A model generated the notes under the pieces. That model did not search any database and was not told where the DNA came from. It saw only the letters and a program-made list of their open reading frames with translations. Position numbers and translations under genes: made by a program. Below are positions 1 to 7,215 of a DNA stretch of 37,041 nucleotides, in pieces. The stretch's first letter is position 1. Each line of letters opens with the position of its first letter. This stretch comes from CBFHOS01 sp965657645 (GTDB taxonomy: Bacteria > Pseudomonadota > Alphaproteobacteria > Puniceispirillales > Puniceispirillaceae), in NCBI GenBank assembly GCA_965657645.1, contig CBFHOS010000019.1, positions 1 to 37,041 of the forward strand. Direction: 5' to 3'.

Positions 1-804
1 CGCGATTTCTCGCGGCAGGTTGAATCATTCCTCTCAGTCAAGCCTAGTGGCGGTGGCAACGGCGTTGGCGAGGCCGAGTTTGGCTTTGGCACTATCACTG
101 CGGCGGATGGCCAGACAGCCCCGACACGCACCGAATTGCTAAATAGTGAGCTGGCCGATCTTGCGGCGAAAATTGGCCAATCGGCTGGTGCACAGAGTCT
201 GCGTCTCCAATCGCCTAATCAAACGATTGGCTCGCTATTGACCTTCCTTGAAACCAACAAGCTAGCGCGGGTGGTATCAAGCCCGACCGTGCTCGTGGCG
301 GAAGGTGCAAAGGCCTCAATCGAGCGCACCCTAACGGCGAAAGTTGAAGGCCCGACCGAGCGCCGCGCCGATAACACAACCTTTACCCCAATCGAAGAAT
401 ACCCAGCGCCGTTCTTGCTGCGTATCGATGGGGTTGGCATCAACCGGTTGAACAACACGGTAAAGCTCGATGTGTATATCGAAGACACCCGCTTTAATGT
501 CTCGCTGGCAAATGTGCGTAAAGACTCAGACGAAACATCAGACAAGATTAAATCGGTATTCTGGGCGGCGCCTGGTGATATCGTTGTTCTTGCCGGATTG
601 ACCCGTAATTCAGAATCTACCAACACATCTGGCCTACCTGGAACAACTGGTAGCTTTGCCCCGCTATCGCCTGCATTAGGCGGATCAGACGCCTATTCAA
701 CGGCGCTATCGGAAACCATTGTGTTCATGGCACCAACGGTGATTGACCCTAGCGCTGATCTCCAGCCGCATTCAGCCTTCCGCACACGCGACCGTACCAA
801 TTAG
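1..804 (+). CDS. Secretin, C-terminal part (PilQ/GspD/MshL family), 5'-partial
   Basis: The frame is open from the first base and ends in TAG at 802-804, so only the last 267 residues are in the window. The visible part is the outer-membrane secretin pore domain. Signs of this are an early VVSSPTVLVAEG segment, beta-strand-rich sequence, the late VVLAGLTRNSES and TSGLPG motifs, and a final ETIVFMAPTVI strand. These match the family pattern in which strands insert in the membrane and the 'GL' motif sits near the C-terminus. Secretins form the ring through which pilus fibres or secreted proteins leave the cell. The PilMN-, PilO-, PilP-, PilB- and PilC-like genes downstream give the same context. 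A TTG at 136 is an internal codon rather than the likely start. I cannot say from this fragment whether the system is a type IV pilus, an MSHA-like pilus or a type II secretion system. Confidence 0.88.
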   Translation, partial: RDFSRQVESFLSVKPSGGGNGVGEAEFGFGTITAADGQTAPTRTELLNSELADLAAKIGQSAGAQSLRLQSPNQTIGSLLTFLETNKLARVVSSPTVLVAEGAKASIERTLTAKVEGPTERRADNTTFTPIEEYPAPFLLRIDGVGINRLNNTVKLDVYIEDTRFNVSLANVRKDSDETSDKIKSVFWAAPGDIVVLAGLTRNSESTNTSGLPGTTGSFAPLSPALGGSDAYSTALSETIVFMAPTVIDPSADLQPHSAFRTRDRTN

Positions 805-892
805 GGGCTAAGGGCCCGAGACCATAGCGGCATAGAGCGCCTAGTCACTAGAGCCATAACTTGGTGGCCATGCCTGTTGGTATAGGTTGATG

Positions 893-948
893 GTCATAAA
901 TGGGCCGTCACAAATGGGCGGTCATAACTGGGCGGTCATAACTGGGGG
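893..948. repeat. 14-base tandem repeat, four copies, intergenic
   Basis: Four consecutive 14-base units begin at 893, 907, 921 and 935. The pattern is GTCAYAAMTGGGSS, and the last two copies are nearly identical. The array fills the gap between the convergent secretin gene and the reverse-strand membrane protein gene. There are no spacers, so it is not CRISPR. Function is unknown; copy number could vary by slippage. Confidence 0.85.
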
Positions 949-970
949 GAGGAGAATTAGGGGATGTTAC

Positions 971-1546
971 TTATTCGGCGTTCTGCACGCGTTCATAAAG
1001 CGCTCTGGTCTCGGCGACATACACATCCTTTGAAATATGGCCATTTATGTAGAGCTGGCGGGTGGCGAGCATTTCCTGTTCAACATCGTGTAACACCTTG
1101 AGCTCTTCATCATATGACGATGTTTCTGGCTTCCCCGCGCCGTTTTCGGCCGCATCACTATTAGGAGGCGTTTTCGTGCTTGGGCTTTTCTTCTTCCGGC
1201 GGAAAAATGTGAATTTCGGCCGATCATCATCCTCGTCCAGATCGTCATCAGCATCATCATCGGCGCCAACTTCGCCAACTTCGCCGGCTCCGGCGATACC
1301 GCCGATATCAACATTTGAAGGTGTAATTGCTGGGATATCCTTGGTCAGATCATCAGTCGAAGATCCATCCGTCATCACTGGCGGTTTTTTCTGCGCACCG
1401 GCTTTGCGGCGTGACCGGTTGAGTAACGCAAGACAGACCAGCAGGAAAATGACCATCAAACCCAAGAGCACAATGCTGCCCATCAGGGTGTTAAAAAACA
1501 CCAATAACGGCGCAATAAGGTCATTGACTACATCAGTAACAGACAA
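971..1546 (-). CDS. Single-pass membrane protein with acidic linker and SHOCT-like C-terminus
   Basis: This gene encodes 191 residues. I chose a TTG start at 1546 because no in-frame ATG exists upstream before a stop, and a GGGAA sits about 8 bases before the TTG. A long hydrophobic helix spans about residues 12-42 and is followed by a basic NRSRRK stretch. Next come an Asp/Glu run (about 96-108), a basic segment (FFRRKKK, about 114-120), and a helical tail (145-190) with a pattern like the short SHOCT domain (Leu-rich, GHISKDVY). I do not recognise a family. The gene faces the opposite way inside the pilus locus, between the secretin and PilMN genes. It may be an assembly accessory or unrelated. 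The long ORF on the opposite strand is Ser/Pro-rich and looks like a shadow. Confidence 0.65.
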   Translation of the reverse strand: MSVTDVVNDLIAPLLVFFNTLMGSIVLLGLMVIFLLVCLALLNRSRRKAGAQKKPPVMTDGSSTDDLTKDIPAITPSNVDIGGIAGAGEVGEVGADDDADDDLDEDDDRPKFTFFRRKKKSPSTKTPPNSDAAENGAGKPETSSYDEELKVLHDVEQEMLATRQLYINGHISKDVYVAETRALYERVQNAE

Positions 1547-1624
1547 ATTTACATTCCCATTCGTTTTTGTTCATTTTTGGTGCTGTCAAAATGGTTAAAT
1601 CGACACAATATCAACAAATAAATA

Positions 1625-1650
1625 TTAACAAACCGTTACCGTTGCATTAA
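1625..1650 (+). promoter_or_regulatory. Possible CtrA-like site before the PilMN gene
   Basis: TTAA at 1625-1628, seven bases, then TTAC at 1636-1639. This is one mismatch from the CtrA consensus TTAA-N7-TTAA known in Alphaproteobacteria. A further TTAA lies at 1647-1650. The site is in the 113-base gap between divergent genes. The gap is AT-rich, so chance is a real alternative. Confidence 0.3.
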
Positions 1651-1659
1651 CACTATTCT

Positions 1660-3273
1660 ATGGCAAAAACTTTACCAAAAATAGCCAATTTTCTCAGGCC
1701 GCTGGGCAAAGGTTCAGATGACCTCGTTGCTGTTAAACTTCACTCGCGTGCGGTCACGGTAACTGAAGTAAGGCATAATTCCAATGTCATAAATATCGAC
1801 AATCTAGCAAGTGCTGGCTTGCCTCGCAACTTGGACATGCAAAACCTGTCCCGTCAGCAAGATATGGTTGTAGATGTATTGCGCACCATGCGTGAGCAAG
1901 GCATGTTCTCGGCGCATGATGCTGGAATACTGATCCCAAGCGGCATTGTGACATTGCGACAAATCAATCTGCCATTCATGTCGAGCGCCGAATTGGCAAA
2001 GGAAGCAAAGGATGTAACCTTCTGGGCAGAGGTCGAACCTGACCTCGCCAAGCTAGAGGACCCTTTTGTCGCCTATTACACTTTGGTCGAGTCAGAGAAT
2101 GACGATTTAACGCGGGTTGTCATCGGCTATGCGGAAACCGCAACATTACGGCCATGGTCCGATGTTTTGCTCGGTGCGCATTTGAACCCGACATATCTGG
2201 AGCTAGAACCGGTCGCGCTGGCCAACTACCTCTATACCAGCCTGCCCCCGGACGAGCGCCGCCAGAGCCAAGCTATCTTGCATATATCGAATGACCGGAT
2301 CGAGATCATCGCTTTCCAGCCAACACGCTTTAATACGGTAAAGCTGGAGATTAGCGAATTTGATCAGGTGTTGCTTAATGAGATTGAGGATATCGATAGC
2401 CCGTCAGGCGATTTCTGGGATGAAATCGGCGGCCGCGTTGCAAACACTCTGAAACAGGCTGTGTTGTTTTTACAGGAAGAACAGGATTTCCCGCCATTCT
2501 CAGTCATTTATGTGGCGATAGATTCGTTGCGCGCGCAAAATCTGATGTGGCTTTTGGACAAGCATTTCTCGCTCGCACCATTGGCCTTGTGGGAACCCAC
2601 CAGCGCGTCGCGCATGGCCCAGCCAGTTGAAAATCTGCTAACCCAAGTTTCCAACAAGTCGGGCTTTGCCTCGGCCTTTGGCCTTGCCTTGCGCAAGCTT
2701 GGCACTTTTGGTGACGACGGGCCGGGGATTATCCGCCTATCGATGTTGCCGCAATCTGAATCCCTGCGGCGCAACCGTCAATTGGGTGTGATTACGCGTA
2801 CGTTAACCAAATTCTGGATATTGGCGATCTTTGTCATGGGTGGCTGGACCGTCGGCGTCGTTGTGCCCGGATTTCTGGAGAGCCAGCGCGAGAGCCGCGG
2901 CTTTGACTCGATCCGGTTGGAGGCCACGTCATCGCAAGACCGGATCACCAGCATTAATGAGAAGATAGCATCGCTGCAAACCGAATTGGCGAATATCGAA
3001 ACCGCCTTGGCCCGCAGTGGCAAGTTCACCATCATGAACACATTGCCCGACCTTGTGCCCGAGGGTATGGAACTGTCATCCTATTCGCTGGCTGAAGATA
3101 ATACGATTTCGATCACCGGCACGGCGATCAATCAGGAAGTCATCCTGCTATTTGTTACCGAATTGCTGAATAGTGGATTGATCGAAGGGCCTGATGCTGG
3201 CGCACCGGTTGCTAGAGAAGGTTCAGGGTTCTTTGACTTTGTCGTCACCGGCACCTTGAGACAGGAAAGCTAG
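1660..3273 (+). CDS. PilM-PilN fusion (GspL-like) pilus/secretion assembly protein
   Basis: This gene encodes 537 residues. Residues 1 to about 370 look like the cytoplasmic actin-like PilM/GspL domain. A membrane helix follows at about 385-407 (FWILAIFVMGGW), then a helical, probably coiled-coil stretch (about 412-450). The last part is a short alpha/beta periplasmic domain (LPDLVPEGMELSSYSL onward) that resembles PilN. In standard type IV pilus operons PilM (about 350 residues) and PilN (about 190) are separate, and PilM binds the cytoplasmic tail of PilN. Here the two appear covalently joined, as in GspL but longer. The expected role is in the inner-membrane alignment complex linking the ATPase to the periplasm. 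No clear ribosome-binding site precedes the ATG, so translation may start on a short or leaderless message. The next gene begins 2 bases after the stop. Confidence 0.75.
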   Translation: MAKTLPKIANFLRPLGKGSDDLVAVKLHSRAVTVTEVRHNSNVINIDNLASAGLPRNLDMQNLSRQQDMVVDVLRTMREQGMFSAHDAGILIPSGIVTLRQINLPFMSSAELAKEAKDVTFWAEVEPDLAKLEDPFVAYYTLVESENDDLTRVVIGYAETATLRPWSDVLLGAHLNPTYLELEPVALANYLYTSLPPDERRQSQAILHISNDRIEIIAFQPTRFNTVKLEISEFDQVLLNEIEDIDSPSGDFWDEIGGRVANTLKQAVLFLQEEQDFPPFSVIYVAIDSLRAQNLMWLLDKHFSLAPLALWEPTSASRMAQPVENLLTQVSNKSGFASAFGLALRKLGTFGDDGPGIIRLSMLPQSESLRRNRQLGVITRTLTKFWILAIFVMGGWTVGVVVPGFLESQRESRGFDSIRLEATSSQDRITSINEKIASLQTELANIETALARSGKFTIMNTLPDLVPEGMELSSYSLAEDNTISITGTAINQEVILLFVTELLNSGLIEGPDAGAPVAREGSGFFDFVVTGTLRQES

Positions 3274-3275
3274 TT

Positions 3276-4445
3276 ATGGCGTTTGGGTTTGGCAAAAAGA
3301 ACAAAGACGGTGATGCCCAGTCGAGCGGCGCGGGTAATAACCAACAGATTTCGCCCGAAGCGCTGGCGTTGTTAGAGCAGTTGGCCGCCTCTGGTCAGCA
3401 AGCGGTGCCAATGCAACAAGGCCAAATGCCGCAAATGCCAGCAGGACAAATACCCGCGCAACAGGTGCCGGTTCAGGCCGACCCGATGCAGCAAATGGCA
3501 ATGCAACAGATGCCAGCGCAATCGCCAAATATGCCAGTTTCAGGCATGCCACTTCAAAATATGCAAGCACCGGCCGTTCAGGCACCGCCCGTTCAGGCAC
3601 CGGCCATGCAACAAACTGGCATGCAACCAGCCGACATGTCGGGGATGGCACCGCAAATGGTGCCGAACGGCAATCCGGCGACTGTGCCATTTACCGCGCC
3701 GACAATGCCGACCGGGGCCATAGGGCCAGTCGATGACGGCAATGGAAAATCCAAAGGCGGCAAGAAAGCCAACAAGCCAAAAATTTCCAGAGAAGAAAAG
3801 CGGCAAGCGGCAAAGCTGGTGAAGGAAGAAAAAGAGCGTAACAAGCGCCGCAAGAAGCTATCGAAATCCCGTTTCTCGCGCGCCCGCTATCTGCGTGAGG
3901 CGAATGGCAACGCGGTTGCAGGCCTGTCACTATGGATCTTTATGATTGTCGTGTTTGTGGCTGGGCCTTTTATTCTTAACAGCCAGTTTTTATTGCCAAG
4001 AACGCGCGAAAATAACGATATTGTTAACCAGATAGAGCAGTTGAAGAACGCAATTGAGCGGTCAAAGCCGCAAATCGAGATTGCTGTGCGCAATAAAACC
4101 ACGACTGAAAATGAAATCAAAACCCGCGCGGCTAGCTTTCCGCCATCACAGACCGTTTCTGATGCCTTTACCCGCTTTATTGACGAGCTAAAGGCAAATG
4201 ACATGATTTTTGACGATAATGTGCCGGCAATCGTGGTCCCGCAAAACATTGGTGTGACTGGACTTATCGGCCAATCCGTCAATTTGCAGATGCGTGGCGA
4301 CTTCCTAACTTATCTGCGTATTCGAAATAATTTCGTTAATGCACAGCGCAGTGTACGCATCAGTAAAGAGAGTATTCAGGCGCAACCGGGCGATCCGACG
4401 ATGTCAATTAACGTCACGATCACCATTCCGTCAAAGAATTCCTAG
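3276..4445 (+). CDS. PilO-like alignment protein with long Met/Gln/Pro-rich cytoplasmic region
   Basis: This gene encodes 389 residues. About residues 20-145 are low complexity and rich in Met, Gln, Pro and Ala, with repeated MQQ, QMP and QAP units. Residues about 155-210 are strongly Lys/Arg-rich (KGGKKANK, KRQAAK, NKRRKK). One membrane helix lies at about 216-235, followed by a coiled coil (NDIVNQIEQLKN) and a C-terminal domain with the pattern of PilO. PilO normally pairs with PilN to form the inner-membrane cradle of the pilus machine and has only a short cytoplasmic tail, so the N-terminal extension is unusual. The gene follows the PilMN gene after 2 bases. The PilO assignment rests on topology, size of the periplasmic part and gene order, not on a signature motif. 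Confidence 0.65.
   Translation: MAFGFGKKNKDGDAQSSGAGNNQQISPEALALLEQLAASGQQAVPMQQGQMPQMPAGQIPAQQVPVQADPMQQMAMQQMPAQSPNMPVSGMPLQNMQAPAVQAPPVQAPAMQQTGMQPADMSGMAPQMVPNGNPATVPFTAPTMPTGAIGPVDDGNGKSKGGKKANKPKISREEKRQAAKLVKEEKERNKRRKKLSKSRFSRARYLREANGNAVAGLSLWIFMIVVFVAGPFILNSQFLLPRTRENNDIVNQIEQLKNAIERSKPQIEIAVRNKTTTENEIKTRAASFPPSQTVSDAFTRFIDELKANDMIFDDNVPAIVVPQNIGVTGLIGQSVNLQMRGDFLTYLRIRNNFVNAQRSVRISKESIQAQPGDPTMSINVTITIPSKNS
3561..3605 (+). repeat. In-frame 15-base tandem repeat in the PilO-like gene
   Basis: Three 15-base units at 3561, 3576 and 3591 encode MQAPA, VQAPP and VQAPA. The last two differ by one base. They lie in the Met/Gln/Pro-rich cytoplasmic region, so gain or loss of units would keep the frame. 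Confidence 0.8.
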
Positions 4446-4464
4446 CCAAACGCAATATGTAGTG

Positions 4465-4492
4465 TTAATTTTTCGTTAACAGACAATATATT
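4465..4492 (+). promoter_or_regulatory. Exact TTAA-N7-TTAA (CtrA-like) site and possible -10 box
   Basis: TTAA at 4465-4468, a 7-base spacer (TTTTTCG), then TTAA at 4476-4479 and a C. This is an exact match to the CtrA full site. TATATT at 4487-4492 could be a -10 box, which would put the CtrA site over the -35 region, as at many CtrA-activated promoters. It lies in the 81-base gap before the SPOR-PilP-like gene and suggests a second, internal promoter in the pilus operon. Confidence 0.45.
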
Positions 4493-4526
4493 AGAGAAAC
4501 GAATTTTAGATATGGTGACTATCTAA

Positions 4527-5504
4527 ATGAAGAAACTACTAAAATTGACGATTTCCAGCCTCTGTATCATTGCTGGTAGCCTCTCGCTAACTACCGCTAT
4601 GGCTCAAGAAAAGTCTCTTGTTGCCCCGGAAGTTCTTGATATTGATGATCCGTTTCGGCGCGGCCTCGATCGGATCGCTGATCAGGCGACTGGCGGTGTG
4701 TTGCTACCCGCGCCCGATGGCGGCGATGAAGAAATAGCGGCATCAGGCGCCGAGCTTCTTGGCAAACAGGATAATACCGCATTAATGGCCCAGAGTTATC
4801 GGGTGGTTGGTGTCGCGGTGTCCAGAGCCGAGGCCCAAGCACAAATCTTCTCAGCCACCAATCAGGATGTTATGCCCGGCGACAAGCCAATGCTGGCCTA
4901 TGTCCGCATTGGCGCGTTTGAGGATCAAAGCCTTGCACGCCAAGCCGCGATTAACCTTAAATCAACCATAGAGCCATTGCTTGGTGCCCATTTTGTAATG
5001 CGCGATCAAGAATTAGAAGGCACAATTCTTGATATTGGCCCGTTGCGCAGTGTTGTTCATGCCGAACGCTATTGCGAATTACTGCTCGCCAAATCAAATG
5101 GCATTGTGAGCGAATGTTACGCAGTACTCGAATATCCGGGTATTGAGCCGACCGACACATTTACCTCAAAAGCGATGATCAAAAGCGCGGCCTCGGCTGT
5201 GCGCGACATTGTTAAGGATGACGGCCTGTTCGATCTAAAGGCGGCATCTTCAAAGCTGATCACCCTTCGTGAGGGTGAGACACTGGGCGCTGGCGATACA
5301 AATATTGTGAAAATCACCCCGACTGGCATCATTATTGTTGCGGAAAACGGTGATATCGCGGAATTGCCAATCAATTATGTCCCAGAGGCGCCGTTCAAAA
5401 TGGCCGCCGCTAGCCAGCCAGATGTAGTTCCAAATGTTGGCGTCACCCCACCTAATGCCGGTGCAACACCGCCTAACGCCGGACCTGCCCCGGCCGCAAA
5501 CTAG
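4527..5504 (+). CDS. Periplasmic SPOR-domain plus PilP/GspC-like protein
   Basis: This gene encodes 325 residues. Residues 1-26 form a typical signal peptide (MKKLLK, hydrophobic core, TAMA before Q). Residues about 122-200 fit a SPOR domain, with YVRIGAFED at the start, ILDIGPLRS in the middle and ECYAVLEY at the end. SPOR domains bind peptidoglycan stripped of side peptides. Residues about 240-285 (LREGETLGAGDTNIVKI, then GIIIVAENGDIAELP) have the short beta-strand pattern of the PilP/GspC homology region, which contacts the secretin. The C-terminus is a Pro/Ala/Asn tail with a 7-residue repeat. By context this would be the PilP-equivalent joining the inner-membrane cradle to the secretin, here with an added wall-binding module. 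The SPOR call is stronger than the PilP call. Confidence 0.65.
   Translation: MKKLLKLTISSLCIIAGSLSLTTAMAQEKSLVAPEVLDIDDPFRRGLDRIADQATGGVLLPAPDGGDEEIAASGAELLGKQDNTALMAQSYRVVGVAVSRAEAQAQIFSATNQDVMPGDKPMLAYVRIGAFEDQSLARQAAINLKSTIEPLLGAHFVMRDQELEGTILDIGPLRSVVHAERYCELLLAKSNGIVSECYAVLEYPGIEPTDTFTSKAMIKSAASAVRDIVKDDGLFDLKAASSKLITLREGETLGAGDTNIVKITPTGIIIVAENGDIAELPINYVPEAPFKMAAASQPDVVPNVGVTPPNAGATPPNAGPAPAAN
5442..5483 (+). repeat. In-frame 21-base tandem repeat at the SPOR-PilP C-terminus
   Basis: Two 21-base units at 5442 and 5463 encode VTPPNAG and ATPPNAG, preceded by a partial unit (PNVG). The repeat lies in the disordered tail just before the stop. Confidence 0.75.
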
Positions 5505-5517
5505 ATAGGCAGCTATC

Positions 5518-7212
5518 ATGGCCATTTATAGCAATGATGTTGCCGACAAAGTTCTCCGGGTTCTGCAATCGGCAAACCGGCTTGACGTGCAAAAACTAGC
5601 TGAGGCCCGGTCATCTGGTAGCGGCACTAGCTCCGAAGTTCTTGAAAAGATGATCCGCTCTGCGGGTGTGGATGAAGAAGTCGTCCATACCGTATTGTCG
5701 CGTGCCTATGCGCTTCGCCGAATTGTGCTAGAGCCGAAACAGGTCGATGTGCGTGCCCTGCCGCTTATTCCGGTGTCATTCATTGACGAACATTACGCCC
5801 TGCCGTTTGAGGTAGAGCAACGGTTTTTGCGGGTTGCCATTGTCGATCCAACAACTGCGACCCAAGCCGGACAGTTGAAATCTATCTCTAATTTCAACAT
5901 CGAATTCCAATTGATGACGCTCAGTAATTTTGAACAATTACGCGGTCATGAACGGGTTAAATCCGTGCTGGATTCTGTTGAAAAACAGCAAAGACAGCAG
6001 GTTGCAGCAAAGGCAAAGCGCTCACGCTTCCCCGCTGATAATGACGAGCTAGTCCCTGAATTTTGTGATCATATTCTGCATAGCGCGTTGGAAACCGGCA
6101 CCAGTGATATCCATATCGAGCCGTTCCGCGATATCGCAAGGGTGCGTTTTCGCATCGATGGCCGTCTGGTTATCCGCGAAGAATATTCAGAATATCTGTT
6201 CAAGAATTTCCTTGGCGTAACTACACGTTTCAAGATCCTTGCCGAATGTGACATTTCCGAAAAACGCCTACCCCAAGATGGCGGCATCACCATTCCATAT
6301 GCTGGCGAAGACGTTGATTTCCGCTTTAACGTTCTTCCGGGCAAGAATGGCGAGCGCATTGTTATGCGTATTCTCAAAGGCGATCCGTCTCTATCACTCA
6401 GCAAAATTGGCCTAACCGACCTCAATTATAACCGTATTGTCGAGGCTATCAGCGCGCCGCAAGGCATGGTCCTTGTAACCGGCCCGACTGGTTCAGGTAA
6501 GACCACCACGCTTTATGGCTGTCTACAGCATATCAATGATCCCGAGCTAAATATCATGACGGCGGAGGATCCGGTCGAATATTACCTTGAGGGCGTTGGT
6601 CAGACACAAGCCAATGAAAAGATCGGTTTGAGCTTTAACGCCATCCTTCGGGCATTCTTGCGTCAGGATCCAGAGGTTATTCTGGTTGGTGAGATCAGAG
6701 ATCAGGAAACCGTTGAGATTGCGGTTAAAGCCGCCCTCACCGGTCACTTGCTGTTATCGACATTGCACACAAACGACGCCATCGCGACGATTACGCGCCT
6801 GATGAATATGGGGGTTCCGCCCTTTATGATTGCCGCCGCGACGTCGCTTATTGTGGCCCAGCGTCTGGGTCGACCCAATTGCCAAAACTGCCTCGCCGAT
6901 GACCCGCAATCAAATGTTGATACATTGACGCGCATCGGCTTTACCGAGGAAGAAGCGGCCGACGTCAAAGCCAAGATTGGTGTTGGCTGTGATAAATGTG
7001 GAGGCTCCGGTTATAAAGGACGGCGCGGCGTCTATGAGGTTCTGCGGATCAGCCCAAGCCTTGAAGAAGCCATTTTGAAAGAGGCGCTTGCCCCTGAATT
7101 GCTGGCGGCGGCCAAGGTTGACGGCTTTGAAACGATGCAGGAGATCGCCCGAAACTTCATCAAGGAGGGGATCTTTAGCATCGAGGAATATTCCCGGATT
7201 TTGGTGCTCTAG
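5518..7212 (+). CDS. Type IV pilus / type II secretion assembly ATPase (PilB/GspE/MshE family)
   Basis: This gene encodes 564 residues. An N-terminal T2SSE_N/MshEN-type region (about 1-150) is followed by the secretion ATPase core. The core has Walker A GPTGSGKTT at 322-330, an Asp box near TAEDPVEY, Walker B in EVILVGEIRD, and the His box TGHLLLSTLHTND. Four cysteines at 455, 458, 491 and 494 (CQNC and CDKC) form the zinc site typical of PilB/GspE extension ATPases and absent from PilT retraction ATPases. The protein is a cytoplasmic hexamer that powers fibre extension through the platform protein. It starts 13 bases after the SPOR-PilP gene, and the platform gene begins 3 bases after its stop. 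No PilT is seen in the window. Confidence 0.95.
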   Translation: MAIYSNDVADKVLRVLQSANRLDVQKLAEARSSGSGTSSEVLEKMIRSAGVDEEVVHTVLSRAYALRRIVLEPKQVDVRALPLIPVSFIDEHYALPFEVEQRFLRVAIVDPTTATQAGQLKSISNFNIEFQLMTLSNFEQLRGHERVKSVLDSVEKQQRQQVAAKAKRSRFPADNDELVPEFCDHILHSALETGTSDIHIEPFRDIARVRFRIDGRLVIREEYSEYLFKNFLGVTTRFKILAECDISEKRLPQDGGITIPYAGEDVDFRFNVLPGKNGERIVMRILKGDPSLSLSKIGLTDLNYNRIVEAISAPQGMVLVTGPTGSGKTTTLYGCLQHINDPELNIMTAEDPVEYYLEGVGQTQANEKIGLSFNAILRAFLRQDPEVILVGEIRDQETVEIAVKAALTGHLLLSTLHTNDAIATITRLMNMGVPPFMIAAATSLIVAQRLGRPNCQNCLADDPQSNVDTLTRIGFTEEEAADVKAKIGVGCDKCGGSGYKGRRGVYEVLRISPSLEEAILKEALAPELLAAAKVDGFETMQEIARNFIKEGIFSIEEYSRILVL

Positions 7213-7215
7213 GCG

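Noticed and set aside
841..851. CTAGTCACTAG palindrome as an operator or terminator
   Set aside because: Only 5-base arms, no T run, and such palindromes are expected by chance.
1062..1598. 178-codon + strand ORF opposite the membrane protein gene
   Set aside because: Its product is a Ser/Pro/Ala-rich string produced by the acidic and Asp codons of the reverse gene, with no domain pattern. The reverse gene has a clear membrane helix and plausible start.
3274..3690. 138-codon reverse ORF opposite the PilO-like N-terminus
   Set aside because: It mirrors the repeated Met/Gln/Pro codons of the + gene and shows no independent features.
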